Shown one piece after another: positions 38,584 to 48,256 of a stretch of DNA of 64,000 nt (positions are counted from its first letter, which is position 1; each line of letters starts with the position of its first letter). The DNA comes from Aurantimonas sp. 22II-16-19i (GTDB taxonomy: Bacteria; Pseudomonadota; Alphaproteobacteria; Rhizobiales; Rhizobiaceae). A program made the position numbers and the translations under genes. The notes below the pieces were generated by a model that worked only from the letters and a program-made list of their open reading frames with translations, had not been told where the DNA came from and did not search any database. The stretch covers positions 27,779 through 91,778 of the forward strand of contig NZ_AQQS01000024.1 in the NCBI RefSeq assembly GCF_002088275.1, written 5' to 3'.

Positions 38584-39387
38584 ATGAAGGACGCACCAAC
38601 ACCCCCCGTGGCCGTGGATGGCACCGACCACCCCCTGAAACGCCTGCGCGCCTTCACCGAGGCGCGGATCGGCCTCGGCCGGCGCGGGGCGGGGCTGCCG
38701 ACGGCGGCGCATCTGGATTTCGCCGAGGCCCATGCGAAAGCCCGCGACGCGGTGCATTCGGCCTTCGAGACCGACGCGATCGCCGCGGCGCTCGAAGACG
38801 CCGGCTTTGCGACCATCGCCGCCGCAAGCCGGGCCGGCGACCGGGCGACCTATCTCAGGCGCCCCGATCTCGGGCGCCTGCTCGCCGACGCCTCCCGCCA
38901 GGCACTGGCGGAGGCCCCCGGGGCACCCTTCGACCTCGCCCTCGTCCTCGCAGACGGGCTGTCGGCGACGGCGGTCAACGGCCATGGCGCCATGGTCGCG
39001 ACCGGGCTCCTCGCCGCCCTGCCGGACGACTGGCGCATCGCCCCCGTCGTCATCGCTTCCGGCGCCCGCGTCGCCTTGTCCGATCCGATCGGCGAGGCGC
39101 TTCAGGCCAGGATCGTGCTGATGCTGATCGGCGAGCGACCGGGGCTTTCGGCGGCCAACAGCCTCGGCGCCTATCTGACCTTCGGGCCCGGGCCCGGCCG
39201 CTCCGATGCCGACCGCAACTGCGTCTCCAACATCCGCCCCGGCGGATTGCGCCCCGAGGTCGCCGGCGCCAAGCTCGCCGGCCTCGTCGTCCGGGCAGCC
39301 GAGCTCGGGCTCTCCGGCACCCGGCTCAAGGACGATGCCGACGACCGGATCGGCAACGACGAGGCGCACCCGCAGCTGCCCGGCTGA
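38584..39387 (+). CDS. eutC: Ethanolamine ammonia-lyase small subunit
   Basis: 267 residues. Contains the GRRGAGLPTAAHLDFAEAHA signature, DLALVLADGLSATAVNGHGA, GERPGLSAANSLGAYLTFGP and the closing DRNCVSNIRPGGL segment. Forms the cobalamin-binding heterodimer with EutB. Translationally coupled-like spacing to eutB. Confidence 0.95.
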   Translation: MKDAPTPPVAVDGTDHPLKRLRAFTEARIGLGRRGAGLPTAAHLDFAEAHAKARDAVHSAFETDAIAAALEDAGFATIAAASRAGDRATYLRRPDLGRLLADASRQALAEAPGAPFDLALVLADGLSATAVNGHGAMVATGLLAALPDDWRIAPVVIASGARVALSDPIGEALQARIVLMLIGERPGLSAANSLGAYLTFGPGPGRSDADRNCVSNIRPGGLRPEVAGAKLAGLVVRAAELGLSGTRLKDDADDRIGNDEAHPQLPG

Positions 39388-39586
39388 AAACCTCGCAAGG
39401 CCGGACAACCGTCTGGCGTCCCAGGCTTTTCCGGCAATCCACCGCCGCTCGGGCGAGGCTCGGGCAGGGCTCGGGCGGGGCGGTCCTGTGCGATGACCGT
39501 TCGCGTGTCGGTGTTTTTTGCCCGCTCACCCGAAAATCTGCGCGACCCCCGTTTGAAGCCGTCTTGCGGCAACACATCTAAGGGCG

Positions 39587-39619
39587 ACGGCCGGCGGAGC
39601 CGAGAGGCTCGCCGGCCGT
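39587..39619 (+). other. Long GC-rich leader hairpin upstream of terC-like gene
   Basis: ACGGCCGGCG-G-AGCC, loop GAGA, GGCT-CGCCGGCCGT: 14 paired bases with one bulge and a GNRA-type tetraloop, about 120 bp before the TerC start. It could be the eutC terminator or a leader element. The rest of 39388-39737 has no gene. Confidence 0.45.
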
Positions 39620-39737
39620 TGCTGCGCGTGGGCGGCCCCGAGCGGGCCGGCGCGATCAAGGCCGGCGCAGTGGCGACCGGCGCGATGAAGACATGGAAAG
39701 CGATCGGCACTTCGCCGAATCCACCGACGGGAGTTCG

Positions 39738-40781
39738 ATGTTGGAAGATTTCTTCGCCGGTTCGGCGGGCGACGGTTCGATCCCGCTCTTCGTGTGGCTT
39801 GCCACGATCGGCGGGTTCGCCGGCCTCTTCCTGTTCGATTTCCTCACCCATGTGCGCAAGGCCCACGAGCCGAGCTTCAAGGAAGCGGCGGTCTGGTCGG
39901 TCTTCTACATCGTCCTCGCCTGCATCTTCGGCGGCGGCGTCTTCTGGTTCTGGGACCACACCCACGGCGTCGAGTATTTCGCCGGTTTCATCACCGAGAA
40001 GAGCCTGTCGGTCGACAATCTCTTCGTCTTCGTCATCATCATGAAGTCGTTCCAGGTGCCGCGGGAGGACCAGCAGAAGGCCCTCCTGATCGGCATCGTG
40101 CTGGCGCTGATCATGCGCGGCATCTTCATCGCCATCGGCGCGGCGGCGATCGAGCGCTTCTCCTGGGTGTTCTACATCTTCGGCCTGTTCCTTCTGTGGA
40201 CGGCCTGGAAGCTGGCGGTCGAGAGCATGGCCGGCCACAAGGCGACGGATGAGGAATACGAGCCCAACGCCTTCGTGAAGTGGTTCCAGAGCCGCATGCC
40301 GGTGACCTCGCAGTTCCACGGCAACGCCCTCACCGTGATCCAGAACGGCAAGCGGTTCTACACGCCGATGGTGCTGGTGATCATCGCCCTCGGCATGACC
40401 GACATCCTCTTCGCGCTGGATTCGATCCCGGCGATCTACGGCCTGACGGATGCGCCCTACATCGTCTTCACCGCCAACGCCTTCGCGCTGCTCGGCCTGC
40501 TCCAGCTCTACTTCCTGGTGGGCGGGCTGCTCGACCGGCTGGTCTATCTGGGTCTCGGCCTGTCGCTCGTCCTCGGCTTCATCGCCGTGAAGCTGATCCT
40601 CCACGCCATGGAGCAGAACACGCTGCCCTTCATCAATGGCGGCCAGCCGATCGAGGGCCTGCCACATATCACCACCTCCTTCTCGCTGATCGTCATCGTC
40701 TCCATCCTGGTGGTCACCACCATCGCCAGCCTGTTGAAGAGCCGGTCGATGGTCTCGCTGTCGGAGAAGCCTCCGAAATAA
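39738..40781 (+). CDS. TerC/Alx family integral membrane protein
   Basis: 347 residues, eight or nine membrane helices; GACGGGAG precedes the ATG. Conserved acidic signature ITEKSLSVDNLFVFVIIM and GMTDILFALDSIPAIYGLT define the family. The family is associated with manganese or other metal export and alkaline response (Alx). It is not part of the neighbouring eut or atp operons by spacing. Confidence 0.92.
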   Translation: MLEDFFAGSAGDGSIPLFVWLATIGGFAGLFLFDFLTHVRKAHEPSFKEAAVWSVFYIVLACIFGGGVFWFWDHTHGVEYFAGFITEKSLSVDNLFVFVIIMKSFQVPREDQQKALLIGIVLALIMRGIFIAIGAAAIERFSWVFYIFGLFLLWTAWKLAVESMAGHKATDEEYEPNAFVKWFQSRMPVTSQFHGNALTVIQNGKRFYTPMVLVIIALGMTDILFALDSIPAIYGLTDAPYIVFTANAFALLGLLQLYFLVGGLLDRLVYLGLGLSLVLGFIAVKLILHAMEQNTLPFINGGQPIEGLPHITTSFSLIVIVSILVVTTIASLLKSRSMVSLSEKPPK

Positions 40782-40897
40782 GCGCGAGCTTGCATCGCCG
40801 GCCCCGGACTGTCAGTTGCTTGGGACGAAGTTGGGGGACCAAGTTGGGGGACGGTGTTGCGGGGCGAAGGTCCAGGCGCCGGGGAGAGCGACGACAC

Positions 40898-41311
40898 GTG
40901 GCAGAGCGAGACACCGGCAGCGACGAGGGCGCCGATCGGCCGCAGGCTCCGGCGAATGCCGAACCGGCCGACGCGGCGGCGTGGGACGCCCGCCGGGCGG
41001 CGCTGGAGGCGAAGCTCGCCGAGCACCGGGTGCGCCATGCCGCGGAAGCCGAGCGCGAGCGCCGTCCGGGGACCATGCAGGGTCTCGCCGAGGGTCTGAA
41101 GCTCGGCTCGGAATTCGTCGCCGGCGTCGTCGTCGGCGCGGCGATCGGCTACGGCATCGATCGGCTGGCCGGAACGCTGCCGTTCGGATTGATCGTCTTC
41201 CTCATGATCGGTTTCGCGGCCGGGGTCCGCAACGTCCTTCGCCACGTCTCGCCGCCGCCCGCCGCCAGGCCACCGGCTTCCGGAGATGCGCCGAAGCGGC
41301 CCGCCGACTAG
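40898..41311 (+). CDS. atpI: ATP synthase accessory protein I
   Basis: 137 residues from GTG 40898. Charged Ala/Arg/Glu-rich N-terminus (AALEAKLAEHRVRH), then two transmembrane helices: GLKLGSEFVAGVVVGAAIGY and TLPFGLIVFLMIGFAAGVRN. This is the alphaproteobacterial AtpI pattern, assisting c-ring assembly or Mg2+ handling. It heads the F0 operon. The TAG stop is formed by the start of a dispersed repeat that separates it from atpB. Confidence 0.85.
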   Translation: MAERDTGSDEGADRPQAPANAEPADAAAWDARRAALEAKLAEHRVRHAAEAERERRPGTMQGLAEGLKLGSEFVAGVVVGAAIGYGIDRLAGTLPFGLIVFLMIGFAAGVRNVLRHVSPPPAARPPASGDAPKRPAD

Positions 41312-41411
41312 ACCGCGACCCCGAAAGTGGGAACCGCTTTTCGGAAAAGATCATGCCGCATGAGGAGGATGGAACGGGATGCCGATCGAAGCTGATCTCC
41401 TCCCGCTCTAG
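41308..41411 (+). repeat. Dispersed ~100 bp two-hairpin repeat, copy 3
   Basis: CTAGACCGCGACCCCGAAAG.. GTGGGAACCGCTTTTCGGAA.. ending CTCCTCCCGCTCTAG. Inserted between atpI and atpB. Its leading CTAG provides the atpI TAG stop (41309-41311). Confidence 0.85.
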
Positions 41412-41477
41412 CCGAAAGCTGCGCCAGGCAGCTCGAAACTCGCCGAATGGGTGTTGCTTCGAGCTTCGGGGAACGCT

Positions 41478-42290
41478 ATGGGCAATCCGACTTCCCCTTT
41501 GGGTGCAGCATTCGACGAAGGACCAGGCCGTTTGGAACACGACCCGACAGATCCGATTCATCAGTTCCAGATCACGCGGATCGTGCCGATCCAGATCGGC
41601 GACTGGGATTTCTCCTTCACCAACTCAGCCCTGTTCATGGTGCTGACCGTCGCGGTGACCACCGCGTTCCTGTACTACACGACGCGCGGCCGCGGCCTCG
41701 TCCCCTCGCGGGGACAGTCGATCACCGAGCTCTCCTACGAGTTCACCGCCAACATGCTGCGCGACGCCGCCGGCACGGCGGGGATGAAGTTCTTTCCCTT
41801 CGTCTTCTCGATCTTCATGTTCGTGCTGGTCGCCAACCTCTTCGGCATGGTGCCGTATTTCTTCACCGTCACCAGCCATCTGATCGTCACCTTCGCCCTG
41901 GCGCTCCTGGTGATCGGCGTCGTCGTCGGCTACGGCTTCTACAAGCACGGCCTGAAATGGCTGATGGTGTTCGTGCCGTCCGGCGTCCCGGGCTACATCC
42001 TGCCCCTCGTCGTGACGATCGAGATCGTCTCCTTCCTGTCCCGGCCGGTTTCGCTCTCGGTTCGTCTCTTCGCCAACATGCTGGCGGGTCACATCACGCT
42101 GAAGGTCTTCGCGGGCTTCGTCGTGTCGATGAGCGCGCTCGGGACGCTCGGCGTCATCGGGTCGATCCTGCCGCTTTTGATGACGGTCGCCCTCACGGCG
42201 CTCGAATTCCTGGTGGCGGCCCTGCAGGCCTACGTCTTCGCGGTCCTGACCTGCATGTATCTCAACGACGCCGTCCACCCGCATCACTGA
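41478..42290 (+). CDS. atpB: F0F1 ATP synthase subunit a
   Basis: 270 residues, GGGGAACGCT before the ATG. Stator channel subunit with the essential arginine in [20 protein letters not shown] and C-terminal [21 protein letters not shown]-terminal [13 protein letters not shown] is typical. Membrane-embedded. Followed by atpE. Confidence 0.96.
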   Translation: MGNPTSPLGAAFDEGPGRLEHDPTDPIHQFQITRIVPIQIGDWDFSFTNSALFMVLTVAVTTAFLYYTTRGRGLVPSRGQSITELSYEFTANMLRDAAGTAGMKFFPFVFSIFMFVLVANLFGMVPYFFTVTSHLIVTFALALLVIGVVVGYGFYKHGLKWLMVFVPSGVPGYILPLVVTIEIVSFLSRPVSLSVRLFANMLAGHITLKVFAGFVVSMSALGTLGVIGSILPLLMTVALTALEFLVAALQAYVFAVLTCMYLNDAVHPHH

Positions 42291-42376
42291 GTTCCCGTCG
42301 CCCGACGGGTTCGCCCACCGCGCGGCATCGTGCCGCGAAACCAGCCGCAATCGGAAAAGTTCAAGAGGAGTTTGAA

Positions 42377-42604
42377 ATGGAAGCGGATGCAGCAAAGTTC
42401 ATCGGCGCCGGCCTTGCATGTTTCGGCATGGGCTTCACCGCCCTCGGCCTCGGCTACATGTTCGCCCAGTATCTCGCGGGCGCCCTGCGCAACCCGTCGG
42501 CTGCCGACGGCCAGTTCGGCCGCCTGATCTTCGGCTTCGCCGTGACGGAAGCGCTGGGCATCTTCTCGCTGCTCATCGCACTGCTGCTGCTCTTCGCCGT
42601 CTGA
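42377..42604 (+). CDS. atpE: F0F1 ATP synthase subunit c
   Basis: 75 residues, AGAGGAG before the ATG. Two-helix proteolipid with the polar loop ALRNPSA and the proton-carrying acid as E58 in VTEALGIF; GxGxG-like small residues in helix 1. Forms the rotor ring. Confidence 0.96.
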   Translation: MEADAAKFIGAGLACFGMGFTALGLGYMFAQYLAGALRNPSAADGQFGRLIFGFAVTEALGIFSLLIALLLLFAV

Positions 42605-42679
42605 GGCAAGTCGCCAGCGAATCGAACGTTCCGACCGGCGGCCCACGAAGCCGCCGGTCTTCCTTGATGGAGACCCGCG

Positions 42680-43285
42680 ATGTTCGTCACGCAAGCCCAT
42701 GCCCAGGACGGGGGAACGACGGAGCACCTGCCGTCGCAGGTTCATGGTGTGCAGGAGACCCATCACGCGGGCTCCATTCCCGCCAGTGAACACGGGGCAG
42801 GCTTCCCGCCCTTCGATCCCGAATTCTACCCTTCGCAGATCCTCTGGCTGGCGATCACCTTCGGCGTCTTCTACTGGCTGCTGAAGACGGTGATCATGCC
42901 GCGGATCGGCGGCATCCTGGAAAACCGGCGGGACCGGATCGCCCTCGATCTTGAGGCGGCCGAGCGCATGCGCTCCGATGCCGACGAGGCCAAGGCGACC
43001 TATGAGCAGGAGCTGGCCGAGGCCCGCAATCGCGCCCATGCGATCGCCGTCGGCGCGAAGGAATCGGCCCGCGAGGACGCCGAGAAGGAACGCAAGCGTC
43101 TGGACACCGAGCTGAACGCCAAGCTCGACGAAGCCCAGATCCGCATCGCCGGGGTCAAGCGTTCGGCGCTGGGCGAGGTCGACGAGATCGCTCGCGACGT
43201 CACCGACACCATCCTGCGCGAGGTCGCCAGCATCGAGGCCAGCCAGGACGAGATCGCCGGCGCCGTCGCCCATACGAGCCGCTAA
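42680..43285 (+). CDS. F0F1 ATP synthase subunit b' (duplicated b)
   Basis: 201 residues. His/Gly-rich N-terminus, single TM (SQILWLAITFGVFYWLLKTV), then GGILENRRDRIALDLEAAER and a long coiled coil. Alphaproteobacteria carry two b-type subunits; this is the b' copy, eleven bases before b. Peripheral stator. Confidence 0.94.
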   Translation: MFVTQAHAQDGGTTEHLPSQVHGVQETHHAGSIPASEHGAGFPPFDPEFYPSQILWLAITFGVFYWLLKTVIMPRIGGILENRRDRIALDLEAAERMRSDADEAKATYEQELAEARNRAHAIAVGAKESAREDAEKERKRLDTELNAKLDEAQIRIAGVKRSALGEVDEIARDVTDTILREVASIEASQDEIAGAVAHTSR

Positions 43286-43295
43286 GGAGACCCTG

Positions 43296-43775
43296 ATGGA
43301 CAATACGTTCTGGACCTTTGCCGGTCTCCTCCTGTTCTTCGCCCTCGTCATCTATCTGAAGGCGCCGTCGATGGTGGCCAAGAACCTCGATGCCCGTGCG
43401 GTGCGCATCCGCAAGGAGATCGAGGAGGCGCGGGAGCTGAAGGAAGAGGCCAAGCAGCAGCTGGCCGAATATCAGCGCCGCCGCCGCGAGGCCGAAGAGG
43501 AGGCGAGGGACATCGTCGCCGCCGCCAAGCGCGAGGCCGAGGCGATGCTCGCCGAAGCCCGCCAGCGCAACGAGGACTATGTCGAGCGGCGCACCGCCAT
43601 GGCCGAAGCGAAGATCGCCCAGGCCGAGAACGATGCGATCGCCGAGGTCCGCGCCTCTGCCGTCAACCTCGCCATCGAGGCCTCGGCGAGGATCATCGCC
43701 GATCGCAACTCGGCGGGCCGCAGTGGCCAGTTCATCGACACCTCGATCGAGGAAGTTCGTCGTCGCCTCAACTGA
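43296..43775 (+). CDS. atpF: F0F1 ATP synthase subunit b
   Basis: 159 residues, AAGGAGACC before the ATG. N-terminal TM (FWTFAGLLLFFALVIYLKAP) then a charged coiled coil (RKEIEEARELKEEAKQQLAE). Last gene of the F0 operon; the F1 genes lie elsewhere, as usual in this class. Followed by an intrinsic terminator. Confidence 0.95.
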   Translation: MDNTFWTFAGLLLFFALVIYLKAPSMVAKNLDARAVRIRKEIEEARELKEEAKQQLAEYQRRRREAEEEARDIVAAAKREAEAMLAEARQRNEDYVERRTAMAEAKIAQAENDAIAEVRASAVNLAIEASARIIADRNSAGRSGQFIDTSIEEVRRRLN

Positions 43776-43805
43776 GCCGATCGCTTCGATCCTGCCTTCC
43801 ATACG

Positions 43806-43834
43806 AAAGCCGGGCCCTCGGGTCCGGCTTTTTT
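43806..43834 (+). terminator. Rho-independent terminator of the atp F0 operon
   Basis: AAAGCCGGGCCC, TCG loop, GGGTCCGGCTTTTTT: near-perfect GC stem followed by six T. The remaining gap to 44237 shows no gene or clear element. Confidence 0.9.
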
Positions 43835-44237
43835 CATGGGCGAATGCCGAGTGGTCGAGCGGGTAAACCGACAGTCGGACGAATCGGCGAGAGCGGTGCG
43901 GGGAGGATTCCCGGCGACGTCCGCTCATGCCTTGTTCCAGCGCTGGCGAGGCCATCGCAGTCTGCCGTAAGCGATCGGCCGTAAGCGATGGAATATCCGC
44001 ACTCTGGCTGCGCCGCGCCCTGAGATCGCTATCGATATTCGCGCTCTCGCAGGTCTCGTCTCCCGCAGCACCGCGCCCGACGGATGCGACCGGCGCCCTG
44101 CTTCCTGGGCGACGCGACGAGATCCGCGCCGAGCGGGATTCCCCTGACCCGTCTGTCCGTGCATGATCGCTCGCGAGGGCCGGTCCCCCGTGTGGGGGGA
44201 CGCGCCGGCCAGACCGCATCAGACGACAGGAGCCGAA

Positions 44238-45233
44238 ATGATTCCCGAGCCCCATGCCAGCCGCCTCGCCGACGCCCTCTTCGTTCCCGTCCTTACGCAC
44301 TATGCAGCGGCCGGCACCGTCGATCCCGCCCGCACCTTCGCCCACATCCGGGCCATCCGGCCGAGCGTGCGGCAGATCATGCTCGCCGGCTCGACCGGCG
44401 ACGGCTGGGAGCTGGCCGATCCGGGCTTCGACGCGCTGATCGACCTTGCCGCCTCGACCGATGTGGCCGAGCTCGACCCGGTGCTGGTCTTCGGCGCCCT
44501 CCGGCCGACCACCGAGGCCGTGATCGCCCGGCTCGCCCATCTCGAGGCGCGGCTCCTGAGGGATACCGAGCTCGCCGCCCGCACGAGCTGCGCCGTGGTC
44601 TGCCCGCCGGTGGATGCCGAGGCGAGCCAGGAAGCGATCCTCGCGCACTATCAGGCGGTGTTTGCCGCGAGCCGGCTGCCGATCGCCGTCTACCAGCTGC
44701 CGCAGGTCACCGGCTGCCGGATCGCGCCGGAAACGTTCCGGCAGCTCGCGGCCTCGCCGCGGGTGACGCTGTTCAAGGATTCCTCCGGCGAGGACGTTAT
44801 CGCGAACAGCCGCCTCGACTTCGGCCAGGTGGCGCTCGTGCGCGGCGCCGAGGGCGGCTATCTGGAAGCACTGAAGCCGGAGGGACCCTATGACGGCTGG
44901 CTGCTCTCCACCGGCAACGTCCTCGGCGAGCCGCTCCGCCGGCTGCTCGCCCTGAAGGCCGAGAACCGCAAGGACGAGGCCGCGGCGCTCTCCGCCCGCC
45001 TGTCGCAGGCGATCGCCGCGATCTTCGCCAAGGCGCAAGGGGAGGGCGGCGCCAACGCCTTCTCCAACGCCAACCGTGCGATGGACCACATCGCCGCCCA
45101 TGGGGCGAAATGGCGGGACGCGCCCTTGCCGCTGAAGGTCGACGGCAACGTCCTGTCGATGGGCCTCGTGGAAGCGGCCGCGGAGATCGCCGGCGATTTC
45201 CTGCCGGTCGACGGGCCGGGCTATCTCGGCTGA
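44238..45233 (+). CDS. Dihydrodipicolinate synthase (DapA) family aldolase/lyase
   Basis: 331 residues, GGAGCCGAA before ATG. TIM-barrel DapA superfamily: GSTGDGWE (51-58) is a variant of the pyruvate-carboxylate GTTGE motif. Y152 (VYQLPQ) and Schiff-base lysine K180 (LFKDSSG) are in place. Because of the variant GSTG and the C-terminal EGGANAFSN segment it is unlikely to be the housekeeping DapA and more likely cleaves or condenses another keto acid. It is isolated between the atp and hem genes. Confidence 0.85.
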   Translation: MIPEPHASRLADALFVPVLTHYAAAGTVDPARTFAHIRAIRPSVRQIMLAGSTGDGWELADPGFDALIDLAASTDVAELDPVLVFGALRPTTEAVIARLAHLEARLLRDTELAARTSCAVVCPPVDAEASQEAILAHYQAVFAASRLPIAVYQLPQVTGCRIAPETFRQLAASPRVTLFKDSSGEDVIANSRLDFGQVALVRGAEGGYLEALKPEGPYDGWLLSTGNVLGEPLRRLLALKAENRKDEAAALSARLSQAIAAIFAKAQGEGGANAFSNANRAMDHIAAHGAKWRDAPLPLKVDGNVLSMGLVEAAAEIAGDFLPVDGPGYLG

Positions 45234-45315
45234 GGCCGACCCGGCATGGCCGGACGAGGCGGTCTTTCTCTCCCGCAAACGGGAGCGAGACCGCCGCAGC
45301 CCGCCGCCGGCGAGA

Positions 45316-45819
45316 TCAGAACGGCTTGACCACCACCAGCACGATGATGCCGACGAGGAGCAGCGCCGGCACCTCGTTGAGCACCCGCCAGTAGCGCGAG
45401 GACTTGTCGTTCCGGTCCTCGGCGAAGCGCCGGGTCGCGGCGGTGAGCGTGCCGTGGATGCCGGACATCACCAGGACCAGGACGATCTTCAGGTGCAGCC
45501 AGTAATCGCCGGAGGTCAGCCAGCCGCCGTCGATCGCGAGCCAGACGCCGGCGACCCAGGTGGCGATCATCGAGGGATTGATGATCCCCTTCAGGAGCCG
45601 GCGCTCCATCACCTTGAAGGTCTCCGACTGCACGGACCCCACCTCGGCATCCGCATGGTAGACGAACAGCCGCGGCAGATAGAGCATGCCGGCCATCCAG
45701 GCGATGATGGCGAAGACATGCACCGACTTCACCCACAGATAGGCCGAAGACGGCAGCACGAGGAACATCAGCGCCGCGATGAGGCAGGTCACGACAAGGG
45801 CGATCATCGCGTTCTTCAT
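45316..45819 (-). CDS. hemJ: Protoporphyrinogen oxidase HemJ
   Basis: 167 residues, four transmembrane helices. YLWVKSVHVFAIIAWMAGML, then LYLPRLFVYH and LHLKIVLVLVMSGIHG carry the conserved histidines thought to bind heme. Oxidises protoporphyrinogen IX to protoporphyrin IX in the inner membrane. It lies on the same strand as hemE, about 280 bp away, beside the candidate origin. Confidence 0.92.
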   Translation of the reverse strand: MKNAMIALVVTCLIAALMFLVLPSSAYLWVKSVHVFAIIAWMAGMLYLPRLFVYHADAEVGSVQSETFKVMERRLLKGIINPSMIATWVAGVWLAIDGGWLTSGDYWLHLKIVLVLVMSGIHGTLTAATRRFAEDRNDKSSRYWRVLNEVPALLLVGIIVLVVVKPF

Positions 45820-46097
45820 CGGATTTGCGGGTGGTCCTTGCGGGTGGCCTGCGGGTGGCCGGTGGTTCGGCGGCGGCCCGAGTCGTCCCGGTTCGCCGCC
45901 GGCTCCGTTGGTGACTCGGACACTGCCGTGGAGTCAATTCGCCGCAGGCCCGTTGACCCCGAAACCCCGCTCATACAGTCGGGCCTGTGGGAAAGCTGTT
46001 GGTGGACGGCGGCAGGCGGGGCCGACCGGCCCCGACAACATCGGCATGGAAGACCGCTCGCAGAGCCATTCTGCGACGTCCGTTCGCTGTCCTGCGG

Positions 46098-47117
46098 CTA
46101 CCCCCGGATCCGCTTCAGCAGCGCCTCGACATGGGCGATCGGCGCGTCGGGGGTGATGCCGTGGCCGAGATTGAAGATCAGCGGACCTTGCCCGAGATGC
46201 TCGAGGATCCGGTCGACGCCCTCGTCCAGCGCCCGGCCGCCGGCGATCAGCCGCAGGGGATCGAGATTGCCCTGGATCGCGCCCTCGGCCTGCAGCGAGC
46301 GGGCGAAATCCATCGGCAGTTGCCAGTCGAGCCCGACGGCGTCGACGCCGGTCTTCTGCCGGTAGGTCGACAGGAACGCCCCGGCGCCCTTGGCAAAACC
46401 GATGATCTTGGCGTCCGGCCTGGCGGCGCGGACCTTCTCGACCATCCGGCGGACCGGGCCGATCGCATAGGCCTCGAAATTCGCCTCGTCGAGGACGCCC
46501 GACCAGGAATCGAAGATCTGGACGCAGTCGGCACCGGCGGTGAGCTGGCGGATCAGGTAGTCGGCGCTCATTTCGGCGAGGAGATACAGGAGTTTTTCCA
46601 TCGCCTCCGGATGCCGGTAGCCGAACAGCCGGGCCGGCGCCTGGTCCGGTGTGCCGTGGCCGGCGATCATGTAGGTCGCCACCGTCCAGGGCGCGCCGCA
46701 AAAGCCGATCAGCGTCGTCTCGGCGGGCAGTTCCTCGCGCAGCCTCGCCACCGTCGCGATCACCGGGGCGAGATGGGTCTCGCCGCGGGAGGGATCGAGG
46801 CCGGCGATCTCGTCGGCGCGGATCGGCGTCAGCTTCGGCCCCTCGCCGGAGACGAAATGCAGGCCGCGATCGAGCGCATCCGGGATCACGAGAATGTCGG
46901 AGAACAGGATCGCCGCGTCGAAGCCGAAGCGGCGGATCGGCTGGAGCGTGACCTCGGTGGCGAAGTCCGGATCGTAGCAGAGATCGAGGAAGCCTCCGGC
47001 CTTCGCCCGCATCTCGCGATATTCCGGCAGGTAGCGTCCCGCCTGGCGCATCAGCCAGACCGGCGGGGGAGACACCGTCTCGCCCTGGAGCACCCTCAGA
47101 AGCTTGCGCTGTTCCAT
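46098..47117 (-). CDS. hemE: Uroporphyrinogen decarboxylase
   Basis: 339 residues. Cytosolic decarboxylation of uroporphyrinogen III to coproporphyrinogen [23 protein letters not shown] at the N-terminus and [13 protein letters not shown] are the family signatures. Its 5' end borders the candidate oriC, as hemE does in Caulobacter and Rickettsia. Transcribed away from the origin. Confidence 0.96.
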   Translation of the reverse strand: MEQRKLLRVLQGETVSPPPVWLMRQAGRYLPEYREMRAKAGGFLDLCYDPDFATEVTLQPIRRFGFDAAILFSDILVIPDALDRGLHFVSGEGPKLTPIRADEIAGLDPSRGETHLAPVIATVARLREELPAETTLIGFCGAPWTVATYMIAGHGTPDQAPARLFGYRHPEAMEKLLYLLAEMSADYLIRQLTAGADCVQIFDSWSGVLDEANFEAYAIGPVRRMVEKVRAARPDAKIIGFAKGAGAFLSTYRQKTGVDAVGLDWQLPMDFARSLQAEGAIQGNLDPLRLIAGGRALDEGVDRILEHLGQGPLIFNLGHGITPDAPIAHVEALLKRIRG

Positions 47118-47656
47118 CTCCGGCTTTCTCCCAATCTACCAAGAATCTCTTTTAAGAGAAATTGCTGATTCTTAGAGTCGGTGAATAGCCGGGATTCACA
47201 TGTGACGCCAATTTGGGCATGGTCGCAGCGTCGGCCCGGCGCGGCGGGAAAACCCGGATCGAGCCGGCCGTGTGAAGTCCGGGGAGGTTTTCGAATCCGT
47301 CAGCAGGGCAAAGCGCTTGGCGAGAGACGAGCCGCCGGGTCCACTGCGGACAGACGGATCAGATCGCGATGCGGCTTGACAGGGGTTGGCCACAGATTCG
47401 CTCGAGCCCGTTCACAAGGCGTTGCGAGTCTGGAAATGTGGATAAATGACGGTTTGATGAACAGGGCGACGGGACCCTCTCGGCAAAGCCGGTGGTTACC
47501 CCCCAGTTGCGCACAGGGCCTTGAGAATCCCGGGTGCATCTCGACTTGCCGCTTGCGTCGCAGCGGGGAATCGAATCCGCCCCCCTTGGGTCTGCGGGGC
47601 CATGACGCTATCAAGCACCCGTTCCGTGAAGAATTGATTAAAAAGGTTCGTAATCC
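47118..47656. other. oriC: Candidate chromosomal replication origin (oriC)
   Basis: 539 bp gene-free region between hemE and maf, the position of oriC in Caulobacter and Rickettsia. It contains a perfect DnaA box, AT-rich patches at both ends (CAAGAATCTCTTTTAAGAGA near hemE; GAATTGATTAAAAAGG near maf), and ten GANTC (CcrM) sites by direct count: 47143, 47167, 47175, 47193, 47293, 47395, 47426, 47525, 47568 and 47573. Genes on both sides are transcribed outward. Location and motifs are seen; origin activity is inference. Confidence 0.7.
47437..47445 (-). promoter_or_regulatory. Perfect DnaA box
   Basis: TGTGGATAA, the reverse complement of TTATCCACA. Weaker relatives nearby: TTGGCCACA at 47386-47394 and GGATTCACA at 47192-47200. 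Confidence 0.8.
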
Positions 47657-48256
47657 ATGGCCAAGGGCATCGTCCTCGCCTCCGGCAGCGTCCATCGCCG
47701 GGAACTCCTGAAGAATGCCGGCGTGGATTTCACGGTGCGGCCCTCCGATCTCGACGAGCGGGCGATCGAGGCGCCGCTCCTTGGCAGCGGGGCGACGGCG
47801 GAAGACGTTGCCGCCGTTCTCGCCGAAGCCAAGGCCACCGACGTCTCGCAGGATCATCCGAACGAGATCGTCATCGGCGCCGACCAGACCCTGGCGCTGG
47901 GGGACCGGGTGTTCCACAAGCCCGCCAACATGGAGGAGGCGCGGCGCACGCTGCTCGCCCTCTCCGGCCGGACGCACACGCTGAACAGCGCGGTGGTGCT
48001 GGTCGAGAAGGGCGCGGTCACCTGGCGCCACGTGGCGGTCGCCCGCATCACCCTGCGCGAGCTCGAGCCGGGCTTCGTCGGCCGTTATCTGGCCTCCGTC
48101 GGTGCAAGGGCCTTGACCAGCGTCGGCGCCTATCAGATCGAACGCGAGGGCGTGCAGCTGATGGAGGCGATCGAGGGGGATTATTTCACCATCATCGGCC
48201 TGCCGATCCTGCCGCTCCTGAAGGAACTGCGGGCAAGGGGGGAAATCGATGGCTGA
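47657..48256 (+). CDS. maf: Maf family nucleotide pyrophosphatase
   Basis: 199 residues. [15 protein letters not shown] at the N-terminus (S-x-x-R loop), [20 protein letters not shown] and the [13 protein letters not shown] segment. YceF-like Maf hydrolysing modified NTPs. First gene right of the candidate origin, overlapping aroE by eight bases. Confidence 0.92.
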   Translation: MAKGIVLASGSVHRRELLKNAGVDFTVRPSDLDERAIEAPLLGSGATAEDVAAVLAEAKATDVSQDHPNEIVIGADQTLALGDRVFHKPANMEEARRTLLALSGRTHTLNSAVVLVEKGAVTWRHVAVARITLRELEPGFVGRYLASVGARALTSVGAYQIEREGVQLMEAIEGDYFTIIGLPILPLLKELRARGEIDG

